The position numbers and the translations under genes were made by a program. A stretch of 59,568 bases of DNA from an uncultured Bacteroidota bacterium (GTDB taxonomy: Bacteria; Bacteroidota; Bacteroidia; UBA4408), in contig CAIKXD010000330.1 in assembly GCA_903831265.1 (NCBI GenBank), forward strand, positions 1 to 59,568, read 5' to 3'. The notes beneath the pieces are model-generated. The model saw only the letters and a program-made list of their open reading frames with translations. It was not told the DNA's origin and did no database searches. Position 1 is the first letter of the stretch. Each line of letters starts with the position of its first letter. Shown piece after piece: positions 18,486 through 27,514 of this stretch.

Positions 18486-19091
18486 TTAGGCCAAAGAACC
18501 CTCTGATAATATCAGATTATGGGCGTTTAAAACATCGTAAGTATTTATATTAGAAGCACTTACGACCTTTGTGTTGCCAAGATTACGAGCCGACAAATAT
18601 ACATTTTTATTTAATTCTGAAAGCACTAATAATGTTTTTTTCTCTAAAACATTTAAGTTTTTCATTAAATCCAAGTATTTCTTGGTTTTGGGAGCATCGA
18701 AATTGAAGTTTTCAACAACAGTAATTTTGTTGTCCTTAGCTTTATAAGATAGGGCCGAAGCTCTTGCTAATACCTTCAATTTTTTGTTTAACTTGAAGCT
18801 ATAGTTACGAGGACGTGGACCAAAAAATCTACCACCACCTATCATCGTACCTGATTTTCTGCTACCAGCACGTGCACCACCAGTACCCTTTTGACGCTTC
18901 AATTTTCTTGTACTGTATGAAACTTCAGCTTTTTCTTTAGCCTTGTGAGTGCCTTGACGTTGATTAGCCAAGTACTGCTTCACATCTAAATAAATAGCAT
19001 GATCATTTGGTTCTATACCGTAAATATCTTTATTAAGAACAACCTTATTGGCGGTTTCTTTACCTTCTTTATTTATTACCTTTAGTTCCAT
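18486..19091 (-). CDS. rplD: 50S ribosomal protein L4
   Basis: Tunnel-lining protein (201 residues). The extended loop carries [20 protein letters not shown] and [20 protein letters not shown], which reach the constriction near the peptidyl transferase centre. In E. coli L4 autoregulates the S10 operon; no such leader was recognised here. Confidence 0.98.
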   Translation of the reverse strand: MELKVINKEGKETANKVVLNKDIYGIEPNDHAIYLDVKQYLANQRQGTHKAKEKAEVSYSTRKLKRQKGTGGARAGSRKSGTMIGGGRFFGPRPRNYSFKLNKKLKVLARASALSYKAKDNKITVVENFNFDAPKTKKYLDLMKNLNVLEKKTLLVLSELNKNVYLSARNLGNTKVVSASNINTYDVLNAHNLILSEGSLA

Positions 19092-19092
19092 T

Positions 19093-19710
19093 TTATTTTT
19101 CTACTAAAACGTAAGAACCTTTTGCTCCTGGCACCGAGCCTTTGATAATCAAAAGATTTTTATCAGTTAACACTTTTAATATTTCTAAGTTTTGTACTTT
19201 CACTCTGTCACCACCCATTCTTCCTGCCATACGCATTCCTTTGAATACTCTAGAAGGAAAAGATGAAGCTCCTAATGAACCTGGCGCTCTTAGTCTATTA
19301 TGCTGACCATGAGTTTGACCACCTACCCCAGCAAAGCCATGACGTTTTACAACACCTTGAAAACCTTTACCTTTAGAAGTACCAACTACATCAACAAAAT
19401 CACCTTCTGCGAACAAATCAACATTAATTACATCACCCAATTTTTTTGCGTCTGTAAAACCCTTAAATTCTACCAATTTACGCTTTGGTGTTGTTTGTGC
19501 TTTGGCAAAATGACCCATCATGGCTTTCGATGTGTGCTTTTCTTTGCGCTCATCGTAACCTAGCTGAACGGCTTCATAACCGTCAACTTCGGTGGATCTT
19601 ACTTGCGTTACTACACAAGGACCAGCTTCAACTACTGTGCATGGTATTATTTTACCATTGGCATCATAAACACTGGTCATTCCTACTTTTTTACCAATTA
19701 TTCCTGACAT
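19093..19710 (-). CDS. rplC: 50S ribosomal protein L3
   Basis: Early assembly protein (205 residues) close to the peptidyl transferase centre. It starts [20 protein letters not shown] and has the conserved loop [20 protein letters not shown] and [20 protein letters not shown]. It is one base apart from rplD, suggesting coupled translation. Confidence 0.98.
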   Translation of the reverse strand: MSGIIGKKVGMTSVYDANGKIIPCTVVEAGPCVVTQVRSTEVDGYEAVQLGYDERKEKHTSKAMMGHFAKAQTTPKRKLVEFKGFTDAKKLGDVINVDLFAEGDFVDVVGTSKGKGFQGVVKRHGFAGVGGQTHGQHNRLRAPGSLGASSFPSRVFKGMRMAGRMGGDRVKVQNLEILKVLTDKNLLIIKGSVPGAKGSYVLVEK

Positions 19711-19769
19711 TATTATTTAATTTAAAAACTCTTTAATTTGATTTATTACTTATATCTTACTCAAAAAAC

Positions 19770-20075
19770 TTACACTTTAATCTCTACCTCTACCCCACTT
19801 GGCAACTCTAAGCGCATTAAAGCATCCACTGTTTTTGATGTTGAACTATAGATGTCTAACAATCTTTTGTATGAGCACAATTGAAATTGCTCTCTTGCTT
19901 TTTTGTTTACATGCGGTGAGCGCAATACTGTGTAAATTTTCTTATTCGTTGGTAATGGAATTGGTCCATTAACCACTGCTCCTGTAGACTTCACAGTTTT
20001 TACGATTTTTTCTGCAGACTTATCTACTAAATTATAATCGTATGACTTAAGTTTTATTCTGATTTTTTGGCTCAT
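19770..20075 (-). CDS. rpsJ: 30S ribosomal protein S10
   Basis: Head protein and NusG/NusB partner in antitermination (101 residues). It starts [20 protein letters not shown] and contains [20 protein letters not shown] with NKKAREQFQ. It is joined to fusA by only 26 bases, with no tuf gene between, so the str and S10 clusters form one transcription unit. Confidence 0.98.
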   Translation of the reverse strand: MSQKIRIKLKSYDYNLVDKSAEKIVKTVKSTGAVVNGPIPLPTNKKIYTVLRSPHVNKKAREQFQLCSYKRLLDIYSSTSKTVDALMRLELPSGVEVEIKV

Positions 20076-20101
20076 TTTATTTTTATAAAGAACTATAAAT
20101 A

Positions 20102-22219
20102 TTAAACTTTCTCTGCTTTTTTGCCTTTAATTTTTGCTACCACTTCATCAGCAACACCTCTTGGCGCTTCCTGATAATGGTCAAATTCCATTGTAGATGA
20201 AGCTCTACCTGAGGTAATGGTACGTAATTGAGTAACATATCCAAACATCTCGGCCAAAGGCACTTTAGCTTTAATTACTTGAGTGTTATTTTTAGAATCC
20301 ATTCCTTCAATTTGACCTCTTCTTTTATTTAAATCCCCTACTACGTCACCCATGTTTTGCTCTGGTGTTAAAACTTCAATTTTCATGATTGGCTCTAACA
20401 ACACTGGCTTACATTTTGGCAAAGCTTCGCGGAAAGCAGTTCTTGCACAAATTTCAAATGATAATGAATCTGAATCGACCGCATGGTATGAACCGTCTAA
20501 CAATCTTACTTTCATTGAATCCATTTGAAAACCGGCTAAAACACCATTTACCATAGCAGCTCTGAATCCTTTTTCAACGGAAGGAATATATTCACGTGGA
20601 ATATTACCACCAACAATTTCATTTACGAATTGTAAGGCATCCTTGGCTATATCCCAATCAGCGTCAACTGGAGAAATTACAACTTTAATATCAGCAAACT
20701 TACCTCTACCACCAGTTTGTTTCTTATAAACTTCGCGATGTTCTACTGAACCGTTGATTGTTTCTTTGTATGATACTTGAGGTGCACCTTGGTTAACCTC
20801 AACTTTAAATTCTCTTCTTAAACGGTCAACAATAATCTCTAAGTGCAACTCTCCCATTCCACTAATAACAGTTTGACCTGAATCCTCATCAGTATGCACC
20901 TTAAAAGTAGGATCTTCTTCAGAAAGTTTATTTAGAGCAACACCTAATTTATCTAAATCGGCTTGCGTTTTAGGCTCAATGGCGATACCAATAACTGGTT
21001 CTGGGAAATTCATTGCTTCCAGTACAATAGGATTTTTTTCATCACACAATGTATCTCCAGTACGAATATCTTTAAATCCAACAGCAGCACCTATATCACC
21101 AGCCTCGATGAATTCGATTGAATTTTGTTTATTAGCGTGCATCTGGAAAATACGAGATATACGTTCTTTGTTACCGCTTCTAGTATTAAAAACATAAGAA
21201 CCAGCATCAAGACGACCTGAATAGGCACGGAAAAAAGCTAAACGACCTACAAAAGGATCAGTTGCAATTTTAAACGCAAGAGCAGTAAATGGCTCTTTAG
21301 CATCTGGCTTACGAACCACTTCTTCACCAGTATCAGGATTAGTTCCTTTAGTGTTTTCCTTATCTAATGGTGAAGGCATTAATTCCATCACCAAATCCAA
21401 CATAGTTTGAACACCTTTATTTTTGAAAGATGAACCACATACCATTGGAACAATTTTATTTGCTAGACATGCTTGACGAAGTGCGTTAAGAACCTCCGCC
21501 TCAGTAATTGTTTCAGGAGCATCAAAAAATTTCTCCATCAATTTCTCATCAAATTCAGAAACTGACTCTAGTAATTTCTCTCTCCATTCTAAAACATCAT
21601 CCTTCATATCATCAGGAATAGGTACTTCAGTAAAAGTCATTCCTTTATCTGCTTCGTTCCAAACAATAGCGCGATTGTTAATTAAATCTACGACACCAAT
21701 AAAAGTTTCTTCTGCTCCGATAGGTAATTGAAGTGGAACAGCGTTACCTCCTAATACTTCACGAACCTGTTTTACCACACTTAAAAAATCTGCACCAGAA
21801 CGATCCATCTTGTTTACGAAACCTAATCTAGTAACGTTGTAGTTATTAGCCAAACGCCAATTGGTTTCAGATTGAGGTTCAACACCATCAACCGCAGAAA
21901 ACAAGAAAACTAAACCATCTAGTACACGCAACGAACGATTTACTTCAACTGTAAAATCTACGTGACCAGGAGTATCAATAATATTTAATTTGTATTTATT
22001 GTTTCTGTAATTCCAAAAACATGTTGTAGCTGCTGAAGTAATTGTTATTCCTCTTTCTTGCTCTTGCACCATCCAATCCATAGTAGCGGCTCCATCATGC
22101 ACCTCACCAATCTTGTGATTAACGCCTGTATAGTAGAGAATACGCTCCGTAGTGGTAGTTTTACCTGCATCGATATGTGCAGCAATACCAATATTTCTTG
22201 TATATTTTAAATCGCTCAT
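20102..22219 (-). CDS. fusA: Translation elongation factor G
   Basis: GTPase (705 residues) that drives translocation and, with RRF, ribosome recycling. Nucleotide-binding motifs are AHIDAGKT (14-21), DTPGH (82-86) and NKMD (136-139). Domains II-V follow, with [20 protein letters not shown] near the C-terminus. An upstream in-frame ATG at 22333 would add 38 residues but overlaps the end of rpsG and lacks family similarity, so the start is placed at 22219 ([19 protein letters not shown]), 7 bases after rpsG. Confidence 0.98.
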   Translation of the reverse strand: MSDLKYTRNIGIAAHIDAGKTTTTERILYYTGVNHKIGEVHDGAATMDWMVQEQERGITITSAATTCFWNYRNNKYKLNIIDTPGHVDFTVEVNRSLRVLDGLVFLFSAVDGVEPQSETNWRLANNYNVTRLGFVNKMDRSGADFLSVVKQVREVLGGNAVPLQLPIGAEETFIGVVDLINNRAIVWNEADKGMTFTEVPIPDDMKDDVLEWREKLLESVSEFDEKLMEKFFDAPETITEAEVLNALRQACLANKIVPMVCGSSFKNKGVQTMLDLVMELMPSPLDKENTKGTNPDTGEEVVRKPDAKEPFTALAFKIATDPFVGRLAFFRAYSGRLDAGSYVFNTRSGNKERISRIFQMHANKQNSIEFIEAGDIGAAVGFKDIRTGDTLCDEKNPIVLEAMNFPEPVIGIAIEPKTQADLDKLGVALNKLSEEDPTFKVHTDEDSGQTVISGMGELHLEIIVDRLRREFKVEVNQGAPQVSYKETINGSVEHREVYKKQTGGRGKFADIKVVISPVDADWDIAKDALQFVNEIVGGNIPREYIPSVEKGFRAAMVNGVLAGFQMDSMKVRLLDGSYHAVDSDSLSFEICARTAFREALPKCKPVLLEPIMKIEVLTPEQNMGDVVGDLNKRRGQIEGMDSKNNTQVIKAKVPLAEMFGYVTQLRTITSGRASSTMEFDHYQEAPRGVADEVVAKIKGKKAEKV

Positions 22220-22226
22220 TTTAATA

Positions 22227-22694
22227 TTAGAATCTAAAATGTGAAAATGCTTTATTTGCCTCAGCCATTCTGTGAGTATCTTCTTTCTTTTTGTAAGCTG
22301 CGCCCTCTTCTTTGGCTGCAGCAACAATTTCACCAGCTAGTTTCATACTCATAGATTTTTCGTTTCTCTTGCGAGAGAACTGAATCATCCAACGGATTGC
22401 AACAGCTATTTTTCTTTCAGGACGTACTTCTTGAGGAATTTGAAAGGTGGCTCCACCTACTCTGCGGCTTTTAACTTCCACTTGAGGTGTGATATTAGAC
22501 AATGCCTTTTTAAAAACATCTAAACCACTTTCGTTGGTTCTTTGTTCTACTATATCTAGTGCATCATAAAATACATTATATGCAGTACTTTTTTTACCTG
22601 AGTACATAAGGTTGTTCACGAAACGGGTAACCAAAGTATCATTGAACTTTGGATCCGGAAGTAACGGAATTCTTTTTGGGGTTGACTTTCTCAT
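22227..22694 (-). CDS. rpsG: 30S ribosomal protein S7
   Basis: Nucleates 30S head assembly (155 residues). It starts [19 protein letters not shown], has the signature [20 protein letters not shown], and ends with [20 protein letters not shown]. It lies between rpsL and fusA as in the classical str operon. Confidence 0.98.
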   Translation of the reverse strand: MRKSTPKRIPLLPDPKFNDTLVTRFVNNLMYSGKKSTAYNVFYDALDIVEQRTNESGLDVFKKALSNITPQVEVKSRRVGGATFQIPQEVRPERKIAVAIRWMIQFSRKRNEKSMSMKLAGEIVAAAKEEGAAYKKKEDTHRMAEANKAFSHFRF

Positions 22695-22730
22695 TTGAAA
22701 GGCTTAATAAATGTTATTACCTAATTCTTT

Positions 22731-23147
22731 TTATTTCTTTTTTCCACCTTTGGCTGCTGCTGCTGCCGCTGCACCTGGTTTTGGCTTTTTAGTTCCATAT
22801 TTGCTTCTACGTTGATTACGACCATCCACACCTGATGTATCTAAAGCACCGCGAACGATATGGTAACGAACTCCAGGTAAATCTTTTACCCTTCCGCCAC
22901 GAATTAAAACTATTGAATGCTCTTGCAGGTTGTGACCTTCTCCAGGAATATAAGCATTTACTTCCTTGGTATTGGTTAAACGCACCCTAGCAACTTTGCG
23001 CATTGCAGAATTTGGTTTTTTTGGTGTGGTTGTATATACACGCACACATACACCGCGCCTTTGCGGACAAGAATCCAAAGCGGCTGATTTACTCTTGTAA
23101 TCCAGCTTTTGGCGGCCTTTACGAACTAATTGTTGTATTGTAGGCAT
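22731..23147 (-). CDS. rpsL: 30S ribosomal protein S12
   Basis: Decoding-centre protein (138 residues). The streptomycin-related loop [15 protein letters not shown] keeps lysines 43 and 44, and the second loop [10 protein letters not shown] keeps lysine 88, so the sequence looks streptomycin-sensitive at these positions. The C-terminus has an unusual alanine stretch before GGKKK. It is the first gene of the superoperon, preceded by the promoter at 23207-23214. Confidence 0.98.
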   Translation of the reverse strand: MPTIQQLVRKGRQKLDYKSKSAALDSCPQRRGVCVRVYTTTPKKPNSAMRKVARVRLTNTKEVNAYIPGEGHNLQEHSIVLIRGGRVKDLPGVRYHIVRGALDTSGVDGRNQRRSKYGTKKPKPGAAAAAAAKGGKKK

Positions 23148-23186
23148 TTTGTTAATTGATTAATAATTTGATAAAATTTGAACATA

Positions 23187-23206
23187 CCCCTCGCAAAAAG
23201 GGAGGG
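23187..23206 (-). other. 5'-terminal hairpin of the ribosomal transcript
   Basis: On the minus strand CCCTC pairs with GAGGG around a T-rich loop immediately downstream of the -7 box. If transcription starts about 5-8 bases after that box, the mRNA begins within this hairpin. It may protect the 5' end or be a regulatory leader; this is inference from position only. Confidence 0.45.
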
Positions 23207-23214
23207 CAAAGGTA
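23207..23214 (-). promoter_or_regulatory. Promoter -7 box of the ribosomal superoperon
   Basis: TACCTTTG on the minus strand matches the Bacteroidota -7 consensus TAnnTTTG exactly and lies 60 bases upstream of rpsL. A clear TTTG at -33 is not seen; T-rich DNA occupies that position. Confidence 0.7.
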
Positions 23215-23468
23215 ATAAATATTCTATAAAAAAAAACTTTGGTTGAAAAAAAATGCTGTTTGACAAAGATTTTAAAACCTAATTTGTTGAAATATTATTA
23301 ACTGCTTGATTTTCAGAATGAAAAAAAACAAATATCAATCATGTTTTTATTAACAAAATAGCACTTTATTAACTTTAGTTTTGCTTTTTGTTATTTAATG
23401 TCTAAATAAAGGGAGCAAACTTTATTATTTGAATGAAATTTTTTAATGAGAGACTGCAGAATATTTAA
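23215..23468. other. Gene-free spacer upstream of rpsL
   Basis: AT-rich spacer between the coiled-coil gene's 3' end and the ribosomal promoter. It contains A- and T-runs that might act as an UP-like element. No ORF, clear terminator for the neighbouring gene, or repeat copy was found. Confidence 0.5.
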
Positions 23469-24806
23469 TTAGTTAGTTTTTACAACTATATTCTTAAGTT
23501 CAGTTTTAAAGCTCTCCTGCGTAATATCTGCCTCGTCTTTTTTAAAATAAACACCGCCCCAGTTATAAATTATATTTTTATAAACAATTTTTTCATCCTT
23601 AGTATTGGTAATTATTGTTTTAGTAATAATATAATTGGCCCCCTCTTCTGTATCGTATTCAATTTGTTTTACATAAATAATTTTAGCCTCATCGGCTGCT
23701 TGCCTTTTTGCATCGGCCTCTGCTTTTCTTTGAGCTAATTCTATAGCTTTTGCCTCTGCTCTTGTCCTTGCTTCTTCTTCGGCCTTTAATTTTGCTTCTT
23801 CTCTTTTTTTCAGATTAGCAGCGGCCTCCTCTGCTGCTTTTGCTTTTGCCGCCTCATCGGCATCTCTTTTAGCAGCGGCCATTATTTCAGCTTCAGCTTT
23901 CGCTTTGGCCTTGGCCTCATCTTCGGCTGCTTTTTTAGCATTGGCCTCTGCTTTTTTTCTGGCTTCTGCTTCAGCGGCGGTTTCTTTAGCTTTCATTTTG
24001 GCTTCTTCTTCTGCCAACCTTTTAGCATTATCATCAGCTTTTCTTTTAGCTTCTTCGGATTCTGCCAATTTCCTTTTTGCATCTGCCTCTGCATCAGCTT
24101 TCGCTTTGGCATCATTTTTTAATTTGTTTTTAGCCTCCTCTTCTGCCTTTTTCTTTGCGGCAGCGTCTGCTTCGGCTTGTAATCTGGCATCATTCTTTGA
24201 TTTGTTTTTGACATCATCTTCCTCTTTGCGTTTCCTTTCCTCTTCTTCTTTTTTCTTCTTCTCCATCTCCTTAATCATTTTTTCCATCGCTTCTCGCAAG
24301 AATTTGTCGGCTGTATAATCAAAATCTTTGAGTGCTTGATTATAAAAAATAGCTCCGATTGGGCTCTTTAAAACCGAAACATCAAGGCCAGGTACCTCTT
24401 TAAAAATACTAATTGAAATCGGAAATTTGTAATAATCTAGTGTACCAGAATTTACATCTACATCTTTGGTGGTAACTGAAATAATTTTACCCGTGTAGCC
24501 GGGCTTATTGGCACTAATTAAATACTCTTTGCTTGGTTCTAAAATGAATTTAAACTTGCCACTTCCTGCAGTTGTATTGCTTTGGATTGTTTGTCCTGAA
24601 GTTGTGGTTACTTTGACTACAGCACCTTCAATAGATCTTCCATTATCATCATCTTTGACAATGCCATTAATTTCTAAAGTGAAAGCCTGCCCTTTTTGAG
24701 CAAAAACACTATTACCTGACATTTCATAGAGCATTGCAGCCAAAAACATGATAATTTTTGGTAACGTGTAGACTGAAAAGAATGATTTTTCTTTAATAAT
24801 ATGCAT
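23469..24806 (-). CDS. Exported Ala/Lys/Glu-rich coiled-coil protein with Ig-like N-domain
   Basis: 445-residue protein of unknown role. From the methionine at 24806 there is a signal peptide (ending NSVFAQ), then a carboxypeptidase-regulatory-like beta domain (FTLEINGIVKDDDNGRSIEG, about residues 42-130). A very long helical region follows (about 165-375), made of imperfect repeats such as KKKAEEEAKNKLKNDAKAKA, resembling TolA-type helices. A short globular C-terminus (about 380-445) completes it. An ATG at 24830 lies within the -7 promoter box, so the downstream start is preferred. It probably spans part of the periplasm; partner unknown. Confidence 0.75.
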   Translation of the reverse strand: MHIIKEKSFFSVYTLPKIIMFLAAMLYEMSGNSVFAQKGQAFTLEINGIVKDDDNGRSIEGAVVKVTTTSGQTIQSNTTAGSGKFKFILEPSKEYLISANKPGYTGKIISVTTKDVDVNSGTLDYYKFPISISIFKEVPGLDVSVLKSPIGAIFYNQALKDFDYTADKFLREAMEKMIKEMEKKKKEEEERKRKEEDDVKNKSKNDARLQAEADAAAKKKAEEEAKNKLKNDAKAKADAEADAKRKLAESEEAKRKADDNAKRLAEEEAKMKAKETAAEAEARKKAEANAKKAAEDEAKAKAKAEAEIMAAAKRDADEAAKAKAAEEAAANLKKREEAKLKAEEEARTRAEAKAIELAQRKAEADAKRQAADEAKIIYVKQIEYDTEEGANYIITKTIITNTKDEKIVYKNIIYNWGGVYFKKDEADITQESFKTELKNIVVKTN

Positions 24807-24827
24807 GTTTGTTGCAACAATAACCGA

Positions 24828-24835
24828 CAAATATA
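24828..24835 (-). promoter_or_regulatory. Promoter -7 box of the coiled-coil gene
   Basis: TATATTTG on the minus strand fits TAnnTTTG. It overlaps the first possible ATG (24830), which argues that translation starts at 24806. A perfect 12-base palindrome, TTGTTGCAACAA (24809-24820), lies between box and start. No -33 TTTG is evident. Confidence 0.6.
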
Positions 24836-24933
24836 AAAAATAATCTGTTAACTATATCATTTGACGTAAATGAAAAAGACTTTTAATGGAAGAATGTTTT
24901 ATGTTTGTAAGTACAAAAACTAATTTCGCCAAC

Positions 24934-25461
24934 TTATTTTTGTCTTTTGTATAATGGGACTGTAGAACAAGGTTCGCCATACATAATACTTTTGGCAAAG
25001 GGTTTTAGCATGTTAGCCACTTGTACATAAGAATTTAGTGGAATATAATGTTTGCTGCAGCCTTTGATTACTACTTTAGCATCTGTATAGTCTTTGGGGT
25101 TTATTTTACTTAAAGCTTCAAAAAAAATAATGCTTTCGAGCGTTTCTAAATTACCAATAATGACTCTTTTTGCTTTGCTAGCGATGGTCAAACTGAATAA
25201 AATATAAGCCCAATTTGGAATGACAGCGTCAACAGAGCAGGAAATTGCCACATTTTTATCTTCAAATATTTTAGTTTCGAGTTGACTTAATGTTTCTCGA
25301 AAAGGTTTTTCTTTTAAAATGTATGCTATGCTATCGCCAACAGGAATTGCAATTAAATAATCCTTCATATCGATCAATATTCTCTCGGCATTATCATAAA
25401 AATCTTCGAGATTAAATTCTACTAAGCTGCTTAGAGATACTTTATTAACAATTTCTTCCAT
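24934..25461 (-). CDS. DUF2480 family protein
   Basis: Conserved Bacteroidota protein of 175 residues with no known function. Recognisable family sequence: MEEIVNKV at the start, NVAISCSVDAVIPNWAYILF in the middle, DAKVVIKGCSKHYIPLNSYV, and the C-terminal SIMYGEPCSTVPLYK. Three cysteines (in SCSVDA, KGCSKH and EPCSTV) stand in conserved segments and could bind a metal or Fe-S cluster; this is inference. It is the last gene of the suf operon, 10 bases after sufT, which points to a role in Fe-S protein maturation. Confidence 0.85.
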   Translation of the reverse strand: MEEIVNKVSLSSLVEFNLEDFYDNAERILIDMKDYLIAIPVGDSIAYILKEKPFRETLSQLETKIFEDKNVAISCSVDAVIPNWAYILFSLTIASKAKRVIIGNLETLESIIFFEALSKINPKDYTDAKVVIKGCSKHYIPLNSYVQVANMLKPFAKSIMYGEPCSTVPLYKRQK

Positions 25462-25471
25462 GAAGATTAGT

Positions 25472-25801
25472 TTACATAAAACCTAATTCAAGCTGAGCAA
25501 CTTCACTCATCATATCTTTTTCCCAGGGAGGCTCGAAGGTGAGTTCAATTTTTGCAGATTTAACTCCAACGATATTTCTTATCTTTTCTTCGGTTTCAGG
25601 CGGCAAGGTTTCTGCCACAGGGCACGAAGGAGATGTAAGAGTCATTGTAACGACAACATCAGCATCAGCATTTACTTTTACTTCATAAATTAGCCCTAAT
25701 TCCCAAATATCAACAGGTATTTCAGGATCATATATTGTTTTGAGCACATCAATTACCTTTTGAGTTAGCTCTGTGTTATCTGAAATAATTGCAGCCGACA
25801 T
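25472..25801 (-). CDS. sufT: SufT-type DUF59/MIP18 Fe-S maturation protein
   Basis: 109-residue protein of the MIP18 (DUF59) family, involved in delivering or maturing Fe-S clusters. It has the domain opening VIDVLKTIYDPEIPVDIWEL, the cysteine motif LTSPSCPVAETLP and the C-terminal FEPPWEKDMMSEVAQLELG. The cysteine in SPSCP is the functional one in related proteins. It lies between sufE and the DUF2480 gene. The gene symbol follows common usage for suf-linked DUF59 proteins. Confidence 0.88.
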   Translation of the reverse strand: MSAAIISDNTELTQKVIDVLKTIYDPEIPVDIWELGLIYEVKVNADADVVVTMTLTSPSCPVAETLPPETEEKIRNIVGVKSAKIELTFEPPWEKDMMSEVAQLELGFM

Positions 25802-25818
25802 ATGTTTTCTTTTAAATA

Positions 25819-26247
25819 TTAATTTACTATTTGACTTTTATAAGCCAAAGCATCTAACTTCATTTGTTTAATTAAACTAACCAGACCATTTGCTCTTGTG
25901 GGACTTAAATGTTCTTTCAAACCAATGCTATTAATAAAATCTAAATTAGCACTTAAAATTTCAGAAGGCGATTGATTGTTCAATACCCTTATCATGAGTG
26001 CTGCTATTCCTTTAGTGATTATTGCATCGCTATCGGCAAAAAAATTAACTAAATTACCATCAAAAGATGATTTAAGCCATAATTTACTTTGGCAACCTTT
26101 TATTAAAAGATTGTCAGATTTCTCTGATTGAGCAATTAAAGGAAGTGATTTCCCTAAATCAATGAGGTATTCATACCTCGCTTCCCAATCATCGCCAAAG
26201 ATTTCGAATTCTTCGATAATTTCATTTTCTATCGATTCAATTTTCAT
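25819..26247 (-). CDS. sufE: Cysteine desulfurase activator SufE
   Basis: Sulfur-acceptor protein (142 residues) that takes persulfide sulfur from SufS and passes it to SufBCD. The active cysteine is Cys52 in LLIKGCQSKLWL. The typical FFADSDAIITKGIAALMIRV and SPTRANGLVSLI segments are present. It starts 13 bases after sufS. Confidence 0.95.
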   Translation of the reverse strand: MKIESIENEIIEEFEIFGDDWEARYEYLIDLGKSLPLIAQSEKSDNLLIKGCQSKLWLKSSFDGNLVNFFADSDAIITKGIAALMIRVLNNQSPSEILSANLDFINSIGLKEHLSPTRANGLVSLIKQMKLDALAYKSQIVN

Positions 26248-26260
26248 AACTGAATAAGAA

Positions 26261-27502
26261 TTAAATTAACATTTTGATAGCCTTTTTTAGAGCCACTATA
26301 AAAGAATCAATCTCTTCTATTGTATTGTAAAAAGCAAATGAAACACGCACTGTTCCTTGCAAACCATATATATTCCATAAGGGTTGTGTGCAATGATGCC
26401 CTGTTCTGACCGCTATACCTTGCTTATCTAAAATCACACCTATATCAAAAGGATGTAAGCCATCAACAACAAAAGAAATAACAGCAGCTTTATTAGCAGC
26501 GGTTCCAATTATTCTTAGGCCATCAATCTCGGACAAGCGTTTGGTTGCATAAACTTGTAACTCATTTTCATACTCGGAAATATTATTAATTCCTATTGCA
26601 TTAACGTAATTTATAGCAGCAGCTAAACCTATTGCCCCAGAAATGTGCGGAGTACCCGCTTCAAACTTCAAAGGTAAGTCTGCAAAAGTTGTTTTTTCGA
26701 AAGTTACTGTTTTAATAACACCACCACCTGTTTGATATGGAGGCATTTCATTAAGCCATTTTTGTTTACCATACAATACACCAACACCTGTTGGACCAAA
26801 TAATTTATGGGCGCTAAAGCAATAAAAATCTGCATCCAAATCGACTACATCAACAAGCAAGTGTGGCACAGCTTGTGCGCCATCAATTAGCACAGCAATA
26901 TTTTGTTGATGAGCTAATGTTATGAGTTCTTTAATGGGATTAATAGTACCCAATGTATTAGAAACATGAGTTATTGCAATTATCTTTGTTTTGGCAGATA
27001 ATAGAATTTTAAATTCTTTTAAATCAATTTCGCCCTCAGTATTAATAGGAATTACTTTTAATGTAGCTCCCTTATCGTCACATAATTGTTGCCACGGCAA
27101 AATGTTTGAGTGGTGCTCCATTGAAGAAATAAGAATTTCATCTCCTTCATTCACATATTTCTTCCCAAAGGAATATGCCACTAGGTTAATTGAATCAGTT
27201 GTTCCTTTTGTGAAAATTATTTCATGTGCATGGGCTGCATTCAAATGTTTTTTAACAGTTGCGCGAGCCTCTTCATATGCAATGGTTATTTCCTGACTTA
27301 ATGTATGAACACCACGATGGATGTTCGCATTCTGAAATTTATAATAATTATCGACAGCATCGATTACAACCTGTGGCTTTTGTGCTGTTGCTGCACTATC
27401 AAGATAAATTAGGGGTCTATTGTTAACCTTCCTAGAAAGTATAGGAAAATCATTTCTTATTGTTGAATGATTGAACAAATTTTTTTTTGATTCGGCTAAC
27501 AT
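26261..27502 (-). CDS. sufS: Cysteine desulfurase SufS
   Basis: PLP-dependent group II cysteine desulfurase (413 residues) that mobilises sulfur from cysteine. The PLP lysine is Lys233 (CFSAHKLFGPTGVGVLYG) and the persulfide-forming cysteine is Cys371 (VRTGHHCTQPLW). The N-terminal LIYLDSAATAQKPQVVID is characteristic. A 12-base gap separates it from sufD. Confidence 0.97.
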   Translation of the reverse strand: MLAESKKNLFNHSTIRNDFPILSRKVNNRPLIYLDSAATAQKPQVVIDAVDNYYKFQNANIHRGVHTLSQEITIAYEEARATVKKHLNAAHAHEIIFTKGTTDSINLVAYSFGKKYVNEGDEILISSMEHHSNILPWQQLCDDKGATLKVIPINTEGEIDLKEFKILLSAKTKIIAITHVSNTLGTINPIKELITLAHQQNIAVLIDGAQAVPHLLVDVVDLDADFYCFSAHKLFGPTGVGVLYGKQKWLNEMPPYQTGGGVIKTVTFEKTTFADLPLKFEAGTPHISGAIGLAAAINYVNAIGINNISEYENELQVYATKRLSEIDGLRIIGTAANKAAVISFVVDGLHPFDIGVILDKQGIAVRTGHHCTQPLWNIYGLQGTVRVSFAFYNTIEEIDSFIVALKKAIKMLI

Positions 27503-27514
27503 ATTATCTGCTTA

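Noticed and set aside
22220-22333. 38-residue N-terminal extension of EF-G
   Set aside because: It overlaps rpsG and is unlike any EF-G; the canonical start MSDLKYTRN is at 22219.
23905-24318. 137-residue open frame on the plus strand, rich in Ala, Ser, Phe and Leu
   Set aside because: It is antisense to the Ala/Lys/Glu repeats of the coiled-coil gene; repetitive codons keep the opposite strand open without any coding signal.
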